Below, piece after piece: positions 35,669-45,957 of a stretch of DNA of 64,000 bases. The notes under the pieces are model-generated. The model did no database searches, had not been told where the DNA came from, and saw only the letters and a program-made list of their open reading frames with translations. Every line of letters starts with the position of its first letter. Within the stretch, counting starts at the first letter, position 1. A program made the translations under genes and the position numbers. Source of the stretch: Saccharomycopsis malanga (taxonomy: Eukaryota > Ascomycota > Saccharomycetes > Ascoideales > Saccharomycopsidaceae); assembly GCA_004014935.1 (NCBI GenBank), contig CP025324.1, forward strand, positions 2,480,501-2,544,500, in the 5' to 3' direction.

Positions 35669-36150
35669 TTCTGAAAGTTTTATATCCCCAAAAACCACTT
35701 TAATTTATATAATAACGCTCAATATTAATAGCGCCCTAATGGTTATACTTTAATTTGCCCGTAACTAAAAAAAAGGTAAACAAACGCCAAAATATATCAG
35801 CGGCTTCACGTAAAATAAGCGTATTTTCCCCCCAATAAAGACGTACAAAGCTTTACGCAGAACACCGACAGCTGACGATCAGAACGACTCGAAAGGCGAA
35901 CACGTTAAATATGAGAATAAACTGCTCCCTGAAAGAACTGGCAAAAAATACATATATAAAATAAAAAATATTCGTAACAGCAGCAAGACCCATATAGTAA
36001 TATTTCTCGTTCGGTCGCCTCCTGTGCGGGTCATATGATTCGGCACTGCAACGCGCCAATCAGCTGAATGTATTTCAGACTGCAGTAGCGTGCATGCGCA
36101 ACATAACATGCAACATTCTGCATGAATCATCACGCGGCACGAGGGTATGG
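35669..36150. promoter_or_regulatory. Promoter region of the bHLH gene
   Basis: About 480 bp upstream of the bHLH gene. It contains CGCCAATCAG (CCAAT core) near 36,055 and TGCATGCGC with nearby CATGC cores around 36,090-36,120. These are candidate sites only. Confidence 0.35.
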
Positions 36151-36828
36151 TCATCTAGGAAGGAGTCCCGGGAGATTGATCATTTGCTCTAATTGTTTAT
36201 TTCTTTCATTGAAGAGACGAACCATGTTTCGAATGTTCTCAACTGAGTTTGCAAAATCGTCCTTTGTAGTGTCTGAATCTGCCACAGGGTCTAGAATTTC
36301 GCCCAAGTCCACATTACAGTGCGTACCTTTAGCTATAATGTTAGTAGTGTTTTGACGGTTGTTAGGTCCCTCCAAGGATATCTGGCTGTTTTTGAATTTA
36401 TTCACATGGTACATTTGCCAACTATTGCTCAAGCATTTGAAATTAATTATGTTTTCACCTGTTTTGTCAAAGTCAAAAACAATAACCGTGTCATCTGCGC
36501 TCAATTCTTCAGGCCCAGGGTTACTATTCGTAGAATTGTTCAATATTTCCTCATTAGTAGCATCTTCTGCATCATCAGAAAACTTGTACCGTATTTCAGG
36601 ATATATATTGATTGGTTTTTCAAATAATCCACTGTCTTCTACAGCACTGTCATCTCTCAGAGACAATATAGAATCATAGTCTAAAGATATAAATTCATTT
36701 GATGTAGCATGGTCTGAGGTATCACCATCAGTCTGTGATTTAAGCTTCGCTTGCGACTTGTCCTGAAGAACAACATAAAACGGAAGCTTCAGTCCTCGCC
36801 ATGGTACAACATTTTCTTGTTTACTCAT
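36151..36828 (-). CDS. ATG31: Probable Atg31-like autophagy scaffold subunit
   Basis: A 225-residue protein from the ATG at 36828. Weak but collinear resemblance to S. cerevisiae Atg31 (196 residues), recalled from memory: YPEIRYKFSDDAED aligns with FPTNIKYIFEDNNDE, VIVFDFDKTGENIINFKCLS with the yeast segment VIIVQLDESGSLEDITLIS, and the C-terminal helix (DFANSVENIRNMVRLFNERN, then KQLEQM) with DLSLNDLIKLYVTQNEQLQM. Atg31 joins Atg17 and Atg29 to form the scaffold that starts autophagosome formation at the vacuole. The family evolves fast, so low identity is expected. The alternative is an unrelated yeast-specific protein. Confidence 0.55.
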   Translation of the reverse strand: MSKQENVVPWRGLKLPFYVVLQDKSQAKLKSQTDGDTSDHATSNEFISLDYDSILSLRDDSAVEDSGLFEKPINIYPEIRYKFSDDAEDATNEEILNNSTNSNPGPEELSADDTVIVFDFDKTGENIINFKCLSNSWQMYHVNKFKNSQISLEGPNNRQNTTNIIAKGTHCNVDLGEILDPVADSDTTKDDFANSVENIRNMVRLFNERNKQLEQMINLPGLLPR

Positions 36829-37516
36829 TTTACCATGCTAAACATTTACCTATCATGTCTTTCATACCCTTCAAGATAAAAAGCTGTCCTTCTTAACCTG
36901 ATGTAGTGCGCAGAGATGGCCAAGGTTCGAAACGTAGTTGCCCAATTAGGTAAATATGTTGACTCTCTAGACTAATCTATGATTTTGCTTTATAGTATCA
37001 TGAAGTACGCCTTTGAAATTTTTTAGAAATTGTCTACAGGGAACAACATACGTACGTGAGCGTAATAGAATGCATACAACTCAAATATTTTCAGCAATAA
37101 ATGCAATTGCAATTATAAGGGTGACATGGTAAAACGTAGTTACAGTATTATCTATTTATTTAAAAACATTTTGATTTGTAGTAAATATCTGCAATGTTGC
37201 GCTTATATTCAAAAGATTAATAATAGCTTCATTGGCGATAATAGAAATAACATTCCCCTTTGTCTTTTCAAGCCTTTACTTGATAAGAATTTAGTTTTAT
37301 TAATAATATCTAAACTGACATTATGATTTGTTATACATTGAATGATTTTTCTAAAATTTTTTATAAGTGAGGTTAAACATCACCATTATGGTGAAATTTA
37401 CAATACCTTTGTTGAATGTTACCATTATGATAAATTATACAATACCTTTGCTGAATAATATATATACTAGAAAACTAGGACAAACTATATACTGGTGTGT
37501 AGAAACAAACGACGAA
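36829..37516. other. Intergenic region ATG31-like - ATP11
   Basis: About 690 bp, strongly AT-rich in the right half. It includes a two-copy 39-bp tandem repeat at 37,382-37,459. A 66-codon frame near 37,126 is not supported by any family. Confidence 0.45.
37382..37459 (+). repeat. Two-copy 39-bp tandem repeat
   Basis: The unit starts ACCATTATG and contains ACAATACCTTTG, then TTGAAT or CTGAAT. The copies abut (37,382-37,420 and 37,421-37,459) with roughly 80 percent identity, so the duplication is not recent. Confidence 0.75.
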
Positions 37517-38479
37517 TCAAGCTTCAACATCTTGCGATTCCTTAATCAACTCTTCAAGCACAAAATCGTCAGTTCCTTTGTTAAAAGCCTCCAACAATTT
37601 CAATTTTTTGGCATGTTTTTCGCTATTGTTCTCTGACAATCCGCCATAAAAGTTTTGCAAGTTGAGAATTAACATCTGTGCTTCGGCAAGACTCACATTA
37701 CCGTCTGATTCTAAAAGACCGTTCATCAAGACAATCTTTTTATCGTGTTCAAGCTCCCTATGGAAAGTCAAAGTGGTATGTGGTTTGGCAAATTCACCAT
37801 GCAACTTATATTCTGCCAAAGTGGTAAATATCACATGGACCGTTTGAGGGCCACTAAAGTTCCACTGGACAAAATGCAACTCGTGGCCTTGGTTCTCCTT
37901 CTTAAGAGGAAGAATGAAGTTTGGGTTTTTTCTGGCAGTACGATAAAGATTGTAAAAGATGTCCACAGGAACAACGGAACATACATTCTTAGGGTTAGAT
38001 TGGAAACGTGCTCTCCAGATCAAACCTATTTGGTCGGATTCCAACTCTGAGATTTTTTCAACATCAATAAAAGACTTGAGGGTCTTGAAAGGCGGTTTAT
38101 CTTCCTTTGCTTTACCATTAGGCCCAGGAGCCAATGGACTGTTGATTTTTATCACATTTGGGTTCTTATTAGCAGCAGCAGTATCGCTCTCAGCCAAATG
38201 TTTGTCCAATTGAGTCAAGACATCTAATTTGCCAAACTCTTTTTTCTTAGCTTCAATCTCATCCTTCAACTTTTCCTTCAACTCACCAATATCTTTCGCA
38301 CCAACTTCCTTTGCCTTCTTATTCAACTTGTCCTTATACTTTTGGATCACCGCTTCCTGAGCGTCAATTTGTATGAATCTAATGGTATCGATAACAACAG
38401 CATTCCGCGCATGTACCAATAAGGCTGGCTTCTTTGAAGCAACTCGGTTCAACGTTTTGGAAAATAATGAGAAACTCAT
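37517..38479 (-). CDS. ATP11: Mitochondrial F1-ATPase assembly chaperone
   Basis: Atp11 binds the F1 beta subunit in the mitochondrial matrix until it assembles with alpha. The protein has 320 residues from the ATG at 38479 (S. cerevisiae 318). The N-terminus (MSFSLFSKTLNRVASKKPAL) is basic and lacks acidic residues, as for a matrix presequence. A charged coiled coil (about 45-85, YKDKLNKKAKEVGAKD) is followed by the conserved domain with LKSFIDVEKI, IGLIWRARF, FILPLKKENQGHELHFVQWN and PHTTLTFHREL. It is divergent from SEN15. Confidence 0.93.
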   Translation of the reverse strand: MSFSLFSKTLNRVASKKPALLVHARNAVVIDTIRFIQIDAQEAVIQKYKDKLNKKAKEVGAKDIGELKEKLKDEIEAKKKEFGKLDVLTQLDKHLAESDTAAANKNPNVIKINSPLAPGPNGKAKEDKPPFKTLKSFIDVEKISELESDQIGLIWRARFQSNPKNVCSVVPVDIFYNLYRTARKNPNFILPLKKENQGHELHFVQWNFSGPQTVHVIFTTLAEYKLHGEFAKPHTTLTFHRELEHDKKIVLMNGLLESDGNVSLAEAQMLILNLQNFYGGLSENNSEKHAKKLKLLEAFNKGTDDFVLEELIKESQDVEA

Positions 38480-38686
38480 AGTCAAAGTATATGTATAGAC
38501 TTTTCAAGACAATTTTTGTCAAATCTTGACCAATTCGATGTGTATTGTATTTTCGCTCTCGAGTATTGGGTCTCATAGAGTAAAATATAATCAAGTCACA
38601 TGAATAAATTTTTTTTCACCAAGTACTATCATGACATTGGCCAATTGTTCCTGTTTGAACAATAATTGAACAGGTTTTTCATAGGC

Positions 38687-39103
38687 ATGTCTACTGTAGA
38701 TCAAGTCAAAACTAATTTACTTTATTACAACTATTGGACCCAGGTTCAGGTGTTAAAGTGCGAAGATGATATAGATATTGTGAGTGGTGTTCCGCCCGAA
38801 CCAGTACATCCCATACTGTCAGTGCCGAATGAGAATGATTCTGGTGAGGTTTTGGATCAAAATGATACAAAAGAAAGTAATAAATGCCAGAGGAGGGATA
38901 CTGTATCACAGGGAACCGAGTTTGTTTATCCTATCAATATCAATACTAAAGTGACTATGGAAAGACTCAGTGAAATCTTTCAAGCACTTGAAAAAAATAT
39001 CAAGGTCAGACCAAAGAGAATCATTTTAGGGATTATTGCGACGGATGGTACAATTGTTTACTATTTTATACATGACGGCATTGTAAAGCCCAAAAAGAAT
39101 TGA
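38687..39103 (+). CDS. SEN15: tRNA-splicing endonuclease subunit Sen15
   Basis: The small structural subunit of the heterotetrameric SEN endonuclease, which removes tRNA introns; in yeast it sits on the mitochondrial outer membrane. It has 138 residues (S. cerevisiae 128) from the ATG at 38687. The preceding in-frame codons contain no ATG. The Sen15 fold is supported by NLLYYNYWTQVQV at the N-terminus and the C-terminal hairpin RIILGIIATDGTIVYYFIHD followed by GIVKP, a strong family signature. A polar insert in the middle (residues 45-75) is not conserved. It is divergent from ATP11, with the window's intron-containing tRNA-Pro as an obvious substrate. Confidence 0.85.
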   Translation: MSTVDQVKTNLLYYNYWTQVQVLKCEDDIDIVSGVPPEPVHPILSVPNENDSGEVLDQNDTKESNKCQRRDTVSQGTEFVYPININTKVTMERLSEIFQALEKNIKVRPKRIILGIIATDGTIVYYFIHDGIVKPKKN

Positions 39104-39585
39104 AAAGTAATCGAATATTAGCAAAATTAAAGTATCGAGATTAGTTTATGTTGATGTATAATGTGTTATGAAAAATATTATATCCTTATGATTTCATGAT
39201 AACTCGCAAAAGTTGTAAGAGGTAACCAAAGTTTCCTGCCTGTCCTTAAACTATTTCAAAGTAGAAATCATCTTTGGTTTGCGCAAATTGCATGGTATTT
39301 GAAATATTAGATCCATTGAAATGCAGGTCGTAAGATGTGATAATAGAACCCCATTCTATTGTTCGATTTAGTTTGCAGCTATAAATGTACTATCATCTAA
39401 TTACAATATTTGTATCAAAAGTTTTTGTCATTAATCATTTCTGCCAAGGCAGTGTATATATATAAACAGGAAAAGAGTTACTATATTTGCCATCCAGGTA
39501 AATTGTCACTGAAATCAAAAAATCTAAACATCTATTGAATGCCATTGGATCTACGTAGAAAATACCGAAAAGGAGCGATACCAAT
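39104..39585. other. Convergent intergenic region SEN15 - velvet gene
   Basis: About 480 bp between converging genes, AT-rich, with a TA microsatellite near 39,457. No frame or RNA was recognised. Confidence 0.45.
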
Positions 39586-41810
39586 TCAGTTTATAATATT
39601 TTGAATTTTCATGATAGCCGCCTTGTACTGGTTAGATCTATCGGGCTTACTTTTTTTTTGCGGTGCCAACTTTTGCTCTTCTTCAATGTCCTTGTTCAAA
39701 TACTGGTCGCTCCGCTTAGTTACCAAGGTCTTTACGTGGCTGGAAGGGGTTGAGAAATATAATGAAGTCGGAGTGGATATCGAGAGGTTTGAATGGCGAG
39801 TGTGGATTGACGAGAGACTATCTTGACTTTGATGGCCGTAACCACCACGGGATGAATGGCTATTGCTATGGTGATGACCAAAGCTGTTGTAACTGGTATT
39901 AGGATATAAATTATTGTTACTGTTACTATGGCTAACCTTATGAGTCTTGAAAGGAGCGGTATTTGCCGTATGGTTGAACGAGGCGTTATTCGGTATGATA
40001 TTGCTATTAAAACTGCTGCTAGTGCTCATGCCATTGTATGGCGTAGCAGGGTTGATATTAATACTGATGTTACTGCTATTATTAGTACCAGACGGAGTAT
40101 GGTTTCTCTCATGATTGCTAATAATGGTATTGTGATTAGAAGCTGTATCCAACTTTGGTGAGCCAGGTGGAGAAGGAATGATATTATCTTCCTTTTGTTG
40201 GCTAATGGATATAGGCAATTGTTGAGCAGACACATCGGAAAGAAGTTTCAAAGGAGAGAATTCCTGTTGACGAAAAGAGAAGAAGGATCCGAAGGAGTGG
40301 GCAGCGCTTTGAAGAGACGAAGTGCTAGAAGTAGACATAGTGGTAAAAAGAGGTGTCATGGAAAGATAATCTCCCAGAGCATTAGTAGCAAAACTATTTA
40401 TGGATCCAGTGTCACCAAAATCATTACCGCCACTGATATTACTATGGTTTACGCTGGGGCTTAGATAACTAGGGTTTCTATATCCATTAACATTTATCTG
40501 ATCGTCGCCTTCTATTTTAACCTTTTTATCATTTTTGTCTTCTCTATGGTTTTTGTTATGACTACCAGTCGCTCTACTGAATAAACTGTTTCTAGCGGTT
40601 GGAGGCTTGTCGGTTTTCACGGGATCAAGTTTTGCCTGCTGAGACTTTTTGCCTGATCTGATAGAATGTCTGACTTTAATTTTGGTTCCTGAACTTTTCA
40701 AATCAAATGAGAGCTTAGAACTGGTAGTCAAACCAGGAAACTTTTTAGCGGTATAGACTTTGAAAACGGCAGAATCAATTGTGCCACGTTGAATGATCTG
40801 GTTTGAAAAGCCAGGTGGAGAATTGAATGAGTCACAGTAATGTAACGAATTGAAACTGGCAAATTCATACAATGTAAATCGGAGCTTGTAATTACCATCT
40901 TGTTTAACACTAAGATTACTGAATACAAAAACAGCCTTCATGGAAGTTTCTTTATCCAAATTTTTATCGGATACCATATTTGCAACCACAGATGTTGTGC
41001 CCACAAGGTTATCAAACTCCATATTAGTTGCCATCTTATTATTGTTACTGTTCGTACTTAGATTACTGCTATTACTTGCGACATTAGTAATGGGGTTGTC
41101 ATTGCTCTTAAAATCGGTTTCTTCTTCTTTAATCTTACTTTCACCTTGTTCGTTATTGCTGTTACCAATAAATGCATTGTAGATGGTACTTGCTACATTG
41201 GAGCCATGAGATGCTGTACTACCGTCATTACTTTCTTCTTGGGGCGATTTGATATGTTCATGAATATCCTGCAAACCAGAATTAAATCGGTTATTCTGAC
41301 GTGGATCTGGAGCTACAGCATTGGCATCTACAATAGAAGCAACTAAGATCAAAGGATTCAAAGTATGATGAATAATATCTCTTTCTTGAGACTCACTATC
41401 TTCTTTATCCTGCATTGCTTCATCCCCATCTTCATCATTTTGCTTGACATTAGCGTCATATTTTGTCTCCACATCATCATCCATAACAACATCATGGTCC
41501 ACATTCGACACTTGTTTGATGCTTTCATGTATGCTGGCAGCATTAGTTTCACTACTGCTATTCTTGTTTGCATACGGCTTATACAACGAAACCTGAATAA
41601 CAGGAGGAGGATCTATGGTTCTTCTTCCGGTAACTATACTGTGTTAGTAACTTATACATTATGCCAAGCCATCACTCCATACATACATCGTTTGCTACGA
41701 CCAGTGGCCCGTGCTTGTTGAGGCTGTTGAATCACTTTTAGCTCATAACTTGCATCCACCGTAGCTATCCGGTCGCTTGATATTGGTGAAAAACTGTGTT
41801 GTTTTGTCAT
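39586..41810 (-). CDS. Velvet-domain transcriptional regulator, spliced
   Basis: Exon 1 (41810-41687) begins MTKQHSFSPISS. A 53-bp intron (41686-41634; donor GTATGT, branch TACTAAC, acceptor TATAG) precedes exon 2 (41633-39586), giving 723 residues. The velvet domain is split by the intron: SYELKVIQQPQQARA (about 21-35), then GRRTIDPPPVIQVSL (about 44-58), matching the hallmark of VosA/VelB (YEL-IIQQP-RAR, RRPIDPPP). After a low-complexity acidic and Asn-rich insert (about 62-265) the domain resumes with FVFSNLSVKQDGNYKLRFTL (about 272-291), CDSFNSP and FTAKKFPGL-like segments, ending near 368. A Ser/Asn-rich tail follows. Velvet proteins bind DNA through a Rel-like fold and control development and secondary metabolism in filamentous fungi. 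Confidence 0.9.
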
Positions 41811-42759
41811 CTTTATTACAGACTATATATATTGGGCTATACTTGTTAATGCATCAACGCACACTTTAGTCAACAGCTGAGTCACCCAAACTAATGCCAG
41901 ACAATAACTAAGCCCAAGGATGTGTAATACTTGAAAGATTCAAACGCTGATAGTAGCTTGAACCAATTTTAGCTTTGAATTATTGTGAAGATTTACTTCG
42001 ACAACAACTCCAGCTATCACAGTAAAAAAAAGTCACGACCACTAACACTAATAATATGTCAATATAAATTATAAAGGTTACCTTCCTTATGATTAGTTTA
42101 GCCTATCCATACTATAGAGTCTGTTGGAAGAAGACGACGACAACACACTTTGGCCAACTCGCTACTAGAAGCCCCCGCCCGGTTACCGCGGTTCTGGAAT
42201 TGGCCTGCTGCGCTGTCATGTGTTAATACGCTCGGTTATGTGCATTTCCCTATGATAGGCGCATGATTAGCGCGCCAATATGCATGACAATGCCTGAGTT
42301 ACTATATCAATAGGTTGATCATAATAATACCCCGGGTGAAATACCCCATATAATAACAAGTTACCAGTTTTTGGTGAAACTTTTTCTTAATATTTTTAAC
42401 ATTTTGGCTGTGAAATACGGCATTGAACGAGTAAAATAGAAAAAGCGGCTTGATGACGAGGTAATGGAGCATTGTCATCTAAACCAGTGCATTACTTTTT
42501 CTCAACTGTTTTCTAAAGAACGGGAGGCCTTAATATGGTAATAATCAGGCTAAAATAATATATTTTCGATAAAATCACTTCAAAAAAGGTTGTCTTCAAA
42601 AAGATTCTCGCCCAATACTGTCTTGTATACCGCACAGATGGATGGATACACCTTCTATATATATATACAGTTCGAGGACGAAGATTGCGATGAGCATCAC
42701 TGAAAAGTTATTTCGACTATCATACATTAAAAGTATATATTATATTCAAGTGCAAGCAG
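41811..42759. promoter_or_regulatory. Divergent promoter region velvet gene / POL4
   Basis: About 950 bp. The 42,150-42,300 part is GC-rich for this genome and contains CCGCCCGGTTACCGCGG-like sequence and GCGCGCCAATATGC (CCAAT core). The length fits a regulated gene such as the velvet factor. No RNA gene was recognised. Confidence 0.45.
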
Positions 42760-44541
42760 ATGTCAGAAACAAAACTTTTTAAAAATTGTGTGTTTATTTC
42801 ATTACCTAAGACAGCCAACAAAAGCGTCACTCAATTTAAAAATCAGATATACATGGCTAATGGGGCCGTTTGCAAGCAAACTCTTACACCAAGGAATGCC
42901 ACGACTATTACTCATATTCTAGTGGATTTTGAGGTTTTGAAAAACAAGCATTCTATAGTGAGACAGCTTAATTTTGGTAAAATTTTTCATGACAAGTTGA
43001 ATAGTAATAAAAAGGAGTTTAGAGAGCTCACTGAAAAAATAGCTTCAGTACCAGTGGTCAAAGACACATGGGCTAGTAACTGTATTGAAAGAAGTACATT
43101 GCTCAACTACAAACCATATGAGGTGCTGATCGACTATGAAATCAAAGAGGAATATAAAGAGGTAGTAGGTATGGCAGAAGGGAAATCCTCACCAAGAAAA
43201 CGTAAGAATGGTTTAATAACTCCAGAAGTATCACCCCGCAAAAAGAAAAAGCAGCAACAGGTTGAAGCAGGTGAAGAGGCAGCAGTAACAGCAACAGAAG
43301 AGGCCAGTGGGAAGATAAACAGCTCTTCTTGGATAGAAACAGTGTTGAATGAAAAATTATTAACATTGGAAAAGTTGCGGCATAATCCAAACCTTCCTGT
43401 TATTAAAGCTCTCAGCGATCTCAGGAACGAATACAATGACTTAGGAGATGATTTTAGAGTAAAAGGGTATGATACTGCTATTAACGCACTACTACTTTCT
43501 GTAGATCGCGCAATTACCACTTCTAAGGCTGCTTTGAAGTTGCAGGGAGTTGGTCCTTCAATTCTGAAAAAAATTGAAGAGTTTTATAAGACTGGAATGA
43601 TTGTGGCTTTGGAAGATATGAGAGCGAATGAAGACGTTCAGATTTTGAAGAAGTTGAACAGAATTTATGGAGTGGGCCCTAAAATTTCCAAGTATTGGTA
43701 TGATAAATGTAATATCCGATCAGTTGAGGATGTAAAAGCAAATGAACATAATTTGAAACTCACTGAATCACAGAAATTTGGATTACAGTACTATGATGAC
43801 TGGTTGCTCAATATTCCAAGAAACGTTTCTCAAATGCACTTCGATATCATGAAATGCGTTTGTCATTCCATAGACGAGAAACTCGAGGTCTACATAATGG
43901 GAAGTTATCGTAGAGGGTTGGTGTATTCTCATGATATTGATTATATAATCACCAGGCCTGGCTTCACCACAGAAGAATTAAAGGAAAGCCAGCTTTCGCA
44001 GAAAATTATGGAAAAGTTGAAACAGATGGGCTACATCAAATGCATTTTGTCTGCCAGTAACAGCAAGTACTTGACCGGCGCCTCATTAGTAAATTATGGG
44101 GATATTAAAGAGTCTGAGGAGTTCCAGAAAGAAAAGAACATATGTAGAAGAGTGGATATTTTGTATGTTCCTTGGAGCGAGATTGGCGCCGCATTGATGT
44201 ATTTTACAGGAAACAATATTTTCAACCGAATGATTCGCCAGCTTGCATCAAATAAAGGATACAGTTTAAGCAACCATGGACTTTATAAAAAGGGGCATAG
44301 GTTGCATCGGAAAAGCCTACAGACCAACACCAAAGAAAAGCTTCTCAAAGTAAAAGACGATGCTTTGGCTGGTTACATACTGCCGGCAGGGCAAAATGGC
44401 TCAGATGTAGAGGAGATCGAGGGCCAAGTGAAGGACAAGTATTTGATAGAAAGCTTTGATGAAAGAAAAATCTTTGAAAAACTTGGCGTGGTGTGGCACG
44501 AGCCAACTGAGAGAAACATTGGTGAATTTTTAAGGCTCTGA
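42760..44541 (+). CDS. POL4: DNA polymerase IV (family X)
   Basis: Gap-filling family X polymerase for non-homologous end joining and base-excision repair. It has 593 residues (S. cerevisiae 582). The N-terminal BRCT-type region spans about residues 5-115 and is followed by a Lys-rich linker (PRKKKKQQQV) that may serve as a nuclear signal. The 8-kDa region holds the first helix-hairpin-helix around residue 265 and the second in GVGPKISKYW. The catalytic aspartates are Asp392 and Asp394 in HDIDYIITRP, after MGSYRRG, and Asp466 in RRVDILYV. The family tail YFTGNNIFNRMIRQLASNKG ends the thumb. Codon 269 is CTG at a site where relatives have Ala or Ser. Confidence 0.94.
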   Translation: MSETKLFKNCVFISLPKTANKSVTQFKNQIYMANGAVCKQTLTPRNATTITHILVDFEVLKNKHSIVRQLNFGKIFHDKLNSNKKEFRELTEKIASVPVVKDTWASNCIERSTLLNYKPYEVLIDYEIKEEYKEVVGMAEGKSSPRKRKNGLITPEVSPRKKKKQQQVEAGEEAAVTATEEASGKINSSSWIETVLNEKLLTLEKLRHNPNLPVIKALSDLRNEYNDLGDDFRVKGYDTAINALLLSVDRAITTSKAALKLQGVGPSILKKIEEFYKTGMIVALEDMRANEDVQILKKLNRIYGVGPKISKYWYDKCNIRSVEDVKANEHNLKLTESQKFGLQYYDDWLLNIPRNVSQMHFDIMKCVCHSIDEKLEVYIMGSYRRGLVYSHDIDYIITRPGFTTEELKESQLSQKIMEKLKQMGYIKCILSASNSKYLTGASLVNYGDIKESEEFQKEKNICRRVDILYVPWSEIGAALMYFTGNNIFNRMIRQLASNKGYSLSNHGLYKKGHRLHRKSLQTNTKEKLLKVKDDALAGYILPAGQNGSDVEEIEGQVKDKYLIESFDERKIFEKLGVVWHEPTERNIGEFLRL

Positions 44542-44697
44542 ATTATTAGTATTTTATAGAAGTATTAGATACAATAAGCATAAGTTCCTACCAATGCTTT
44601 TGCTCATTACTGTTACAAATTTAGACTATAGCTATATGCATTTCACTATTTACAAATATCCATGTTTAGCACTTATGTATCAATAAAACAACCTTAT

Positions 44698-45957
44698 TCA
44701 CAAAGTATCATCATGGTCACTCCCCTTAAATGCCCATTTTGGCATTTCAGATTCAAAAGACCAGATTTCCGAGCCTCCCACATTGTCAAGAAGACCGTAC
44801 CTCAATGCATGTAAATAGATAAACATCTCATCTGAGTCGGCCCGCCTATCAAAAAGAAGCTCACCACACTCTTGACAACAGTTCTGCTGTGTTCTATAAC
44901 TTGCTATTCTTGCCCGGAACTCATTTTGCATTACCTTGTACTTGTCAACATCAAGGTAAGCTATCAACAGCTTGTCTCTGGAAAGCTTGTAGTCACGAGT
45001 TAGTGCGAGCTCAATCTGATTCTTCATAGGGCTTTTGGTATGAGGGCCATAGGCTGGGTCGTTTACAATAGGATGGCCTATATTTCGGAGATGTAATCGA
45101 ATCTGGTGCGTACGACCAGTAAACGGTTCACACTCAACAATGCTCTCATTTAGGCTTTTATCGTAGGCTAATTTCCGGAATTTAGTGGTTGCTGTTTTCA
45201 AAGGTACTGAAATGAAGGGAGTATCGGTACAGTTATGGCCTGGGTTTATCAAAAACACAGGGTCATTACAGAGTATATCTCCTTCAGGGAAGTTGCCCAA
45301 AACTCTAGCTACATACTTTTTACAAAGTAGTTTGTTACGGAAATCGAAGGCAAGTTCTCTAGCCTTCTCAGGGGTCTTTGCAAGCATTACAATACCTGAG
45401 GTGAGCTTGTCCAAACGGTGACAGGTGTGCAAAATTCCATTTGGTATCTGGAACTCGTGCTTGAGAATCTCCGTGACAGAGTTGTAGTAAAAGTGTCCAG
45501 TGGGGTGAACCGGCACCCCAGAGGGCTTGTTGATGATAAGAATATTGTTATCTTCATATATGATTTGGAAGGAGCAACTTTGCCCGTAGTAGGAGCTATA
45601 TCGGTTGCCTTGGTTACGATAGAGTTGATCTCCCGTAGAGACTGGAGGCTCATGCTTATGCACTATACTCTGAATCACATCGCCATTTTTGATTAATGTG
45701 CTGTACAAACTGTCACGTCGCAATGTTTGGGTCTTACTGGGCATATTTACATCTCGTAATAACAAAAGCTTTTCAGTGTCAATGGAGTTTCTGTAGAATT
45801 GTTCCTCACGACTAAATTCCTGTGTGAATACTTGGAGCACCAGCTTGCCTATCCATCTGCCTTTGGCAGGTGTTTTAAAAGTATACCAATACGGCTCTAC
45901 TACTCTTAAGCCATCAATTATCAAATAGCGAGGTGCTACCATCGCCTCCCCTCCCAT
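44698..45957 (-). CDS. RluA-type tRNA pseudouridine synthase (Rib2/Pus9 family)
   Basis: Makes pseudouridine 32 in tRNA. The 419-residue protein starts with an S4-like segment (YLIIDGLRVVEPYWYTFKTP, then GRWIGKLVLQVF). The RluA-type catalytic core has the active-site aspartate Asp183 in HRLDKLTSGIV, motif IINKPSGVPVHPTG before it, and GRTHQIRLHLRNIGHPIVND after it. S. cerevisiae has cytosolic Rib2/Pus8, which also carries a deaminase domain, and mitochondrial Pus9. No deaminase is present here and no clear presequence, so assignment between Pus8 and Pus9 function is open. ATGs at 45957 and 45942 are both possible starts. It is divergent from VAC7. Confidence 0.85.
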   Translation of the reverse strand: MGGEAMVAPRYLIIDGLRVVEPYWYTFKTPAKGRWIGKLVLQVFTQEFSREEQFYRNSIDTEKLLLLRDVNMPSKTQTLRRDSLYSTLIKNGDVIQSIVHKHEPPVSTGDQLYRNQGNRYSSYYGQSCSFQIIYEDNNILIINKPSGVPVHPTGHFYYNSVTEILKHEFQIPNGILHTCHRLDKLTSGIVMLAKTPEKARELAFDFRNKLLCKKYVARVLGNFPEGDILCNDPVFLINPGHNCTDTPFISVPLKTATTKFRKLAYDKSLNESIVECEPFTGRTHQIRLHLRNIGHPIVNDPAYGPHTKSPMKNQIELALTRDYKLSRDKLLIAYLDVDKYKVMQNEFRARIASYRTQQNCCQECGELLFDRRADSDEMFIYLHALRYGLLDNVGGSEIWSFESEMPKWAFKGSDHDDTL

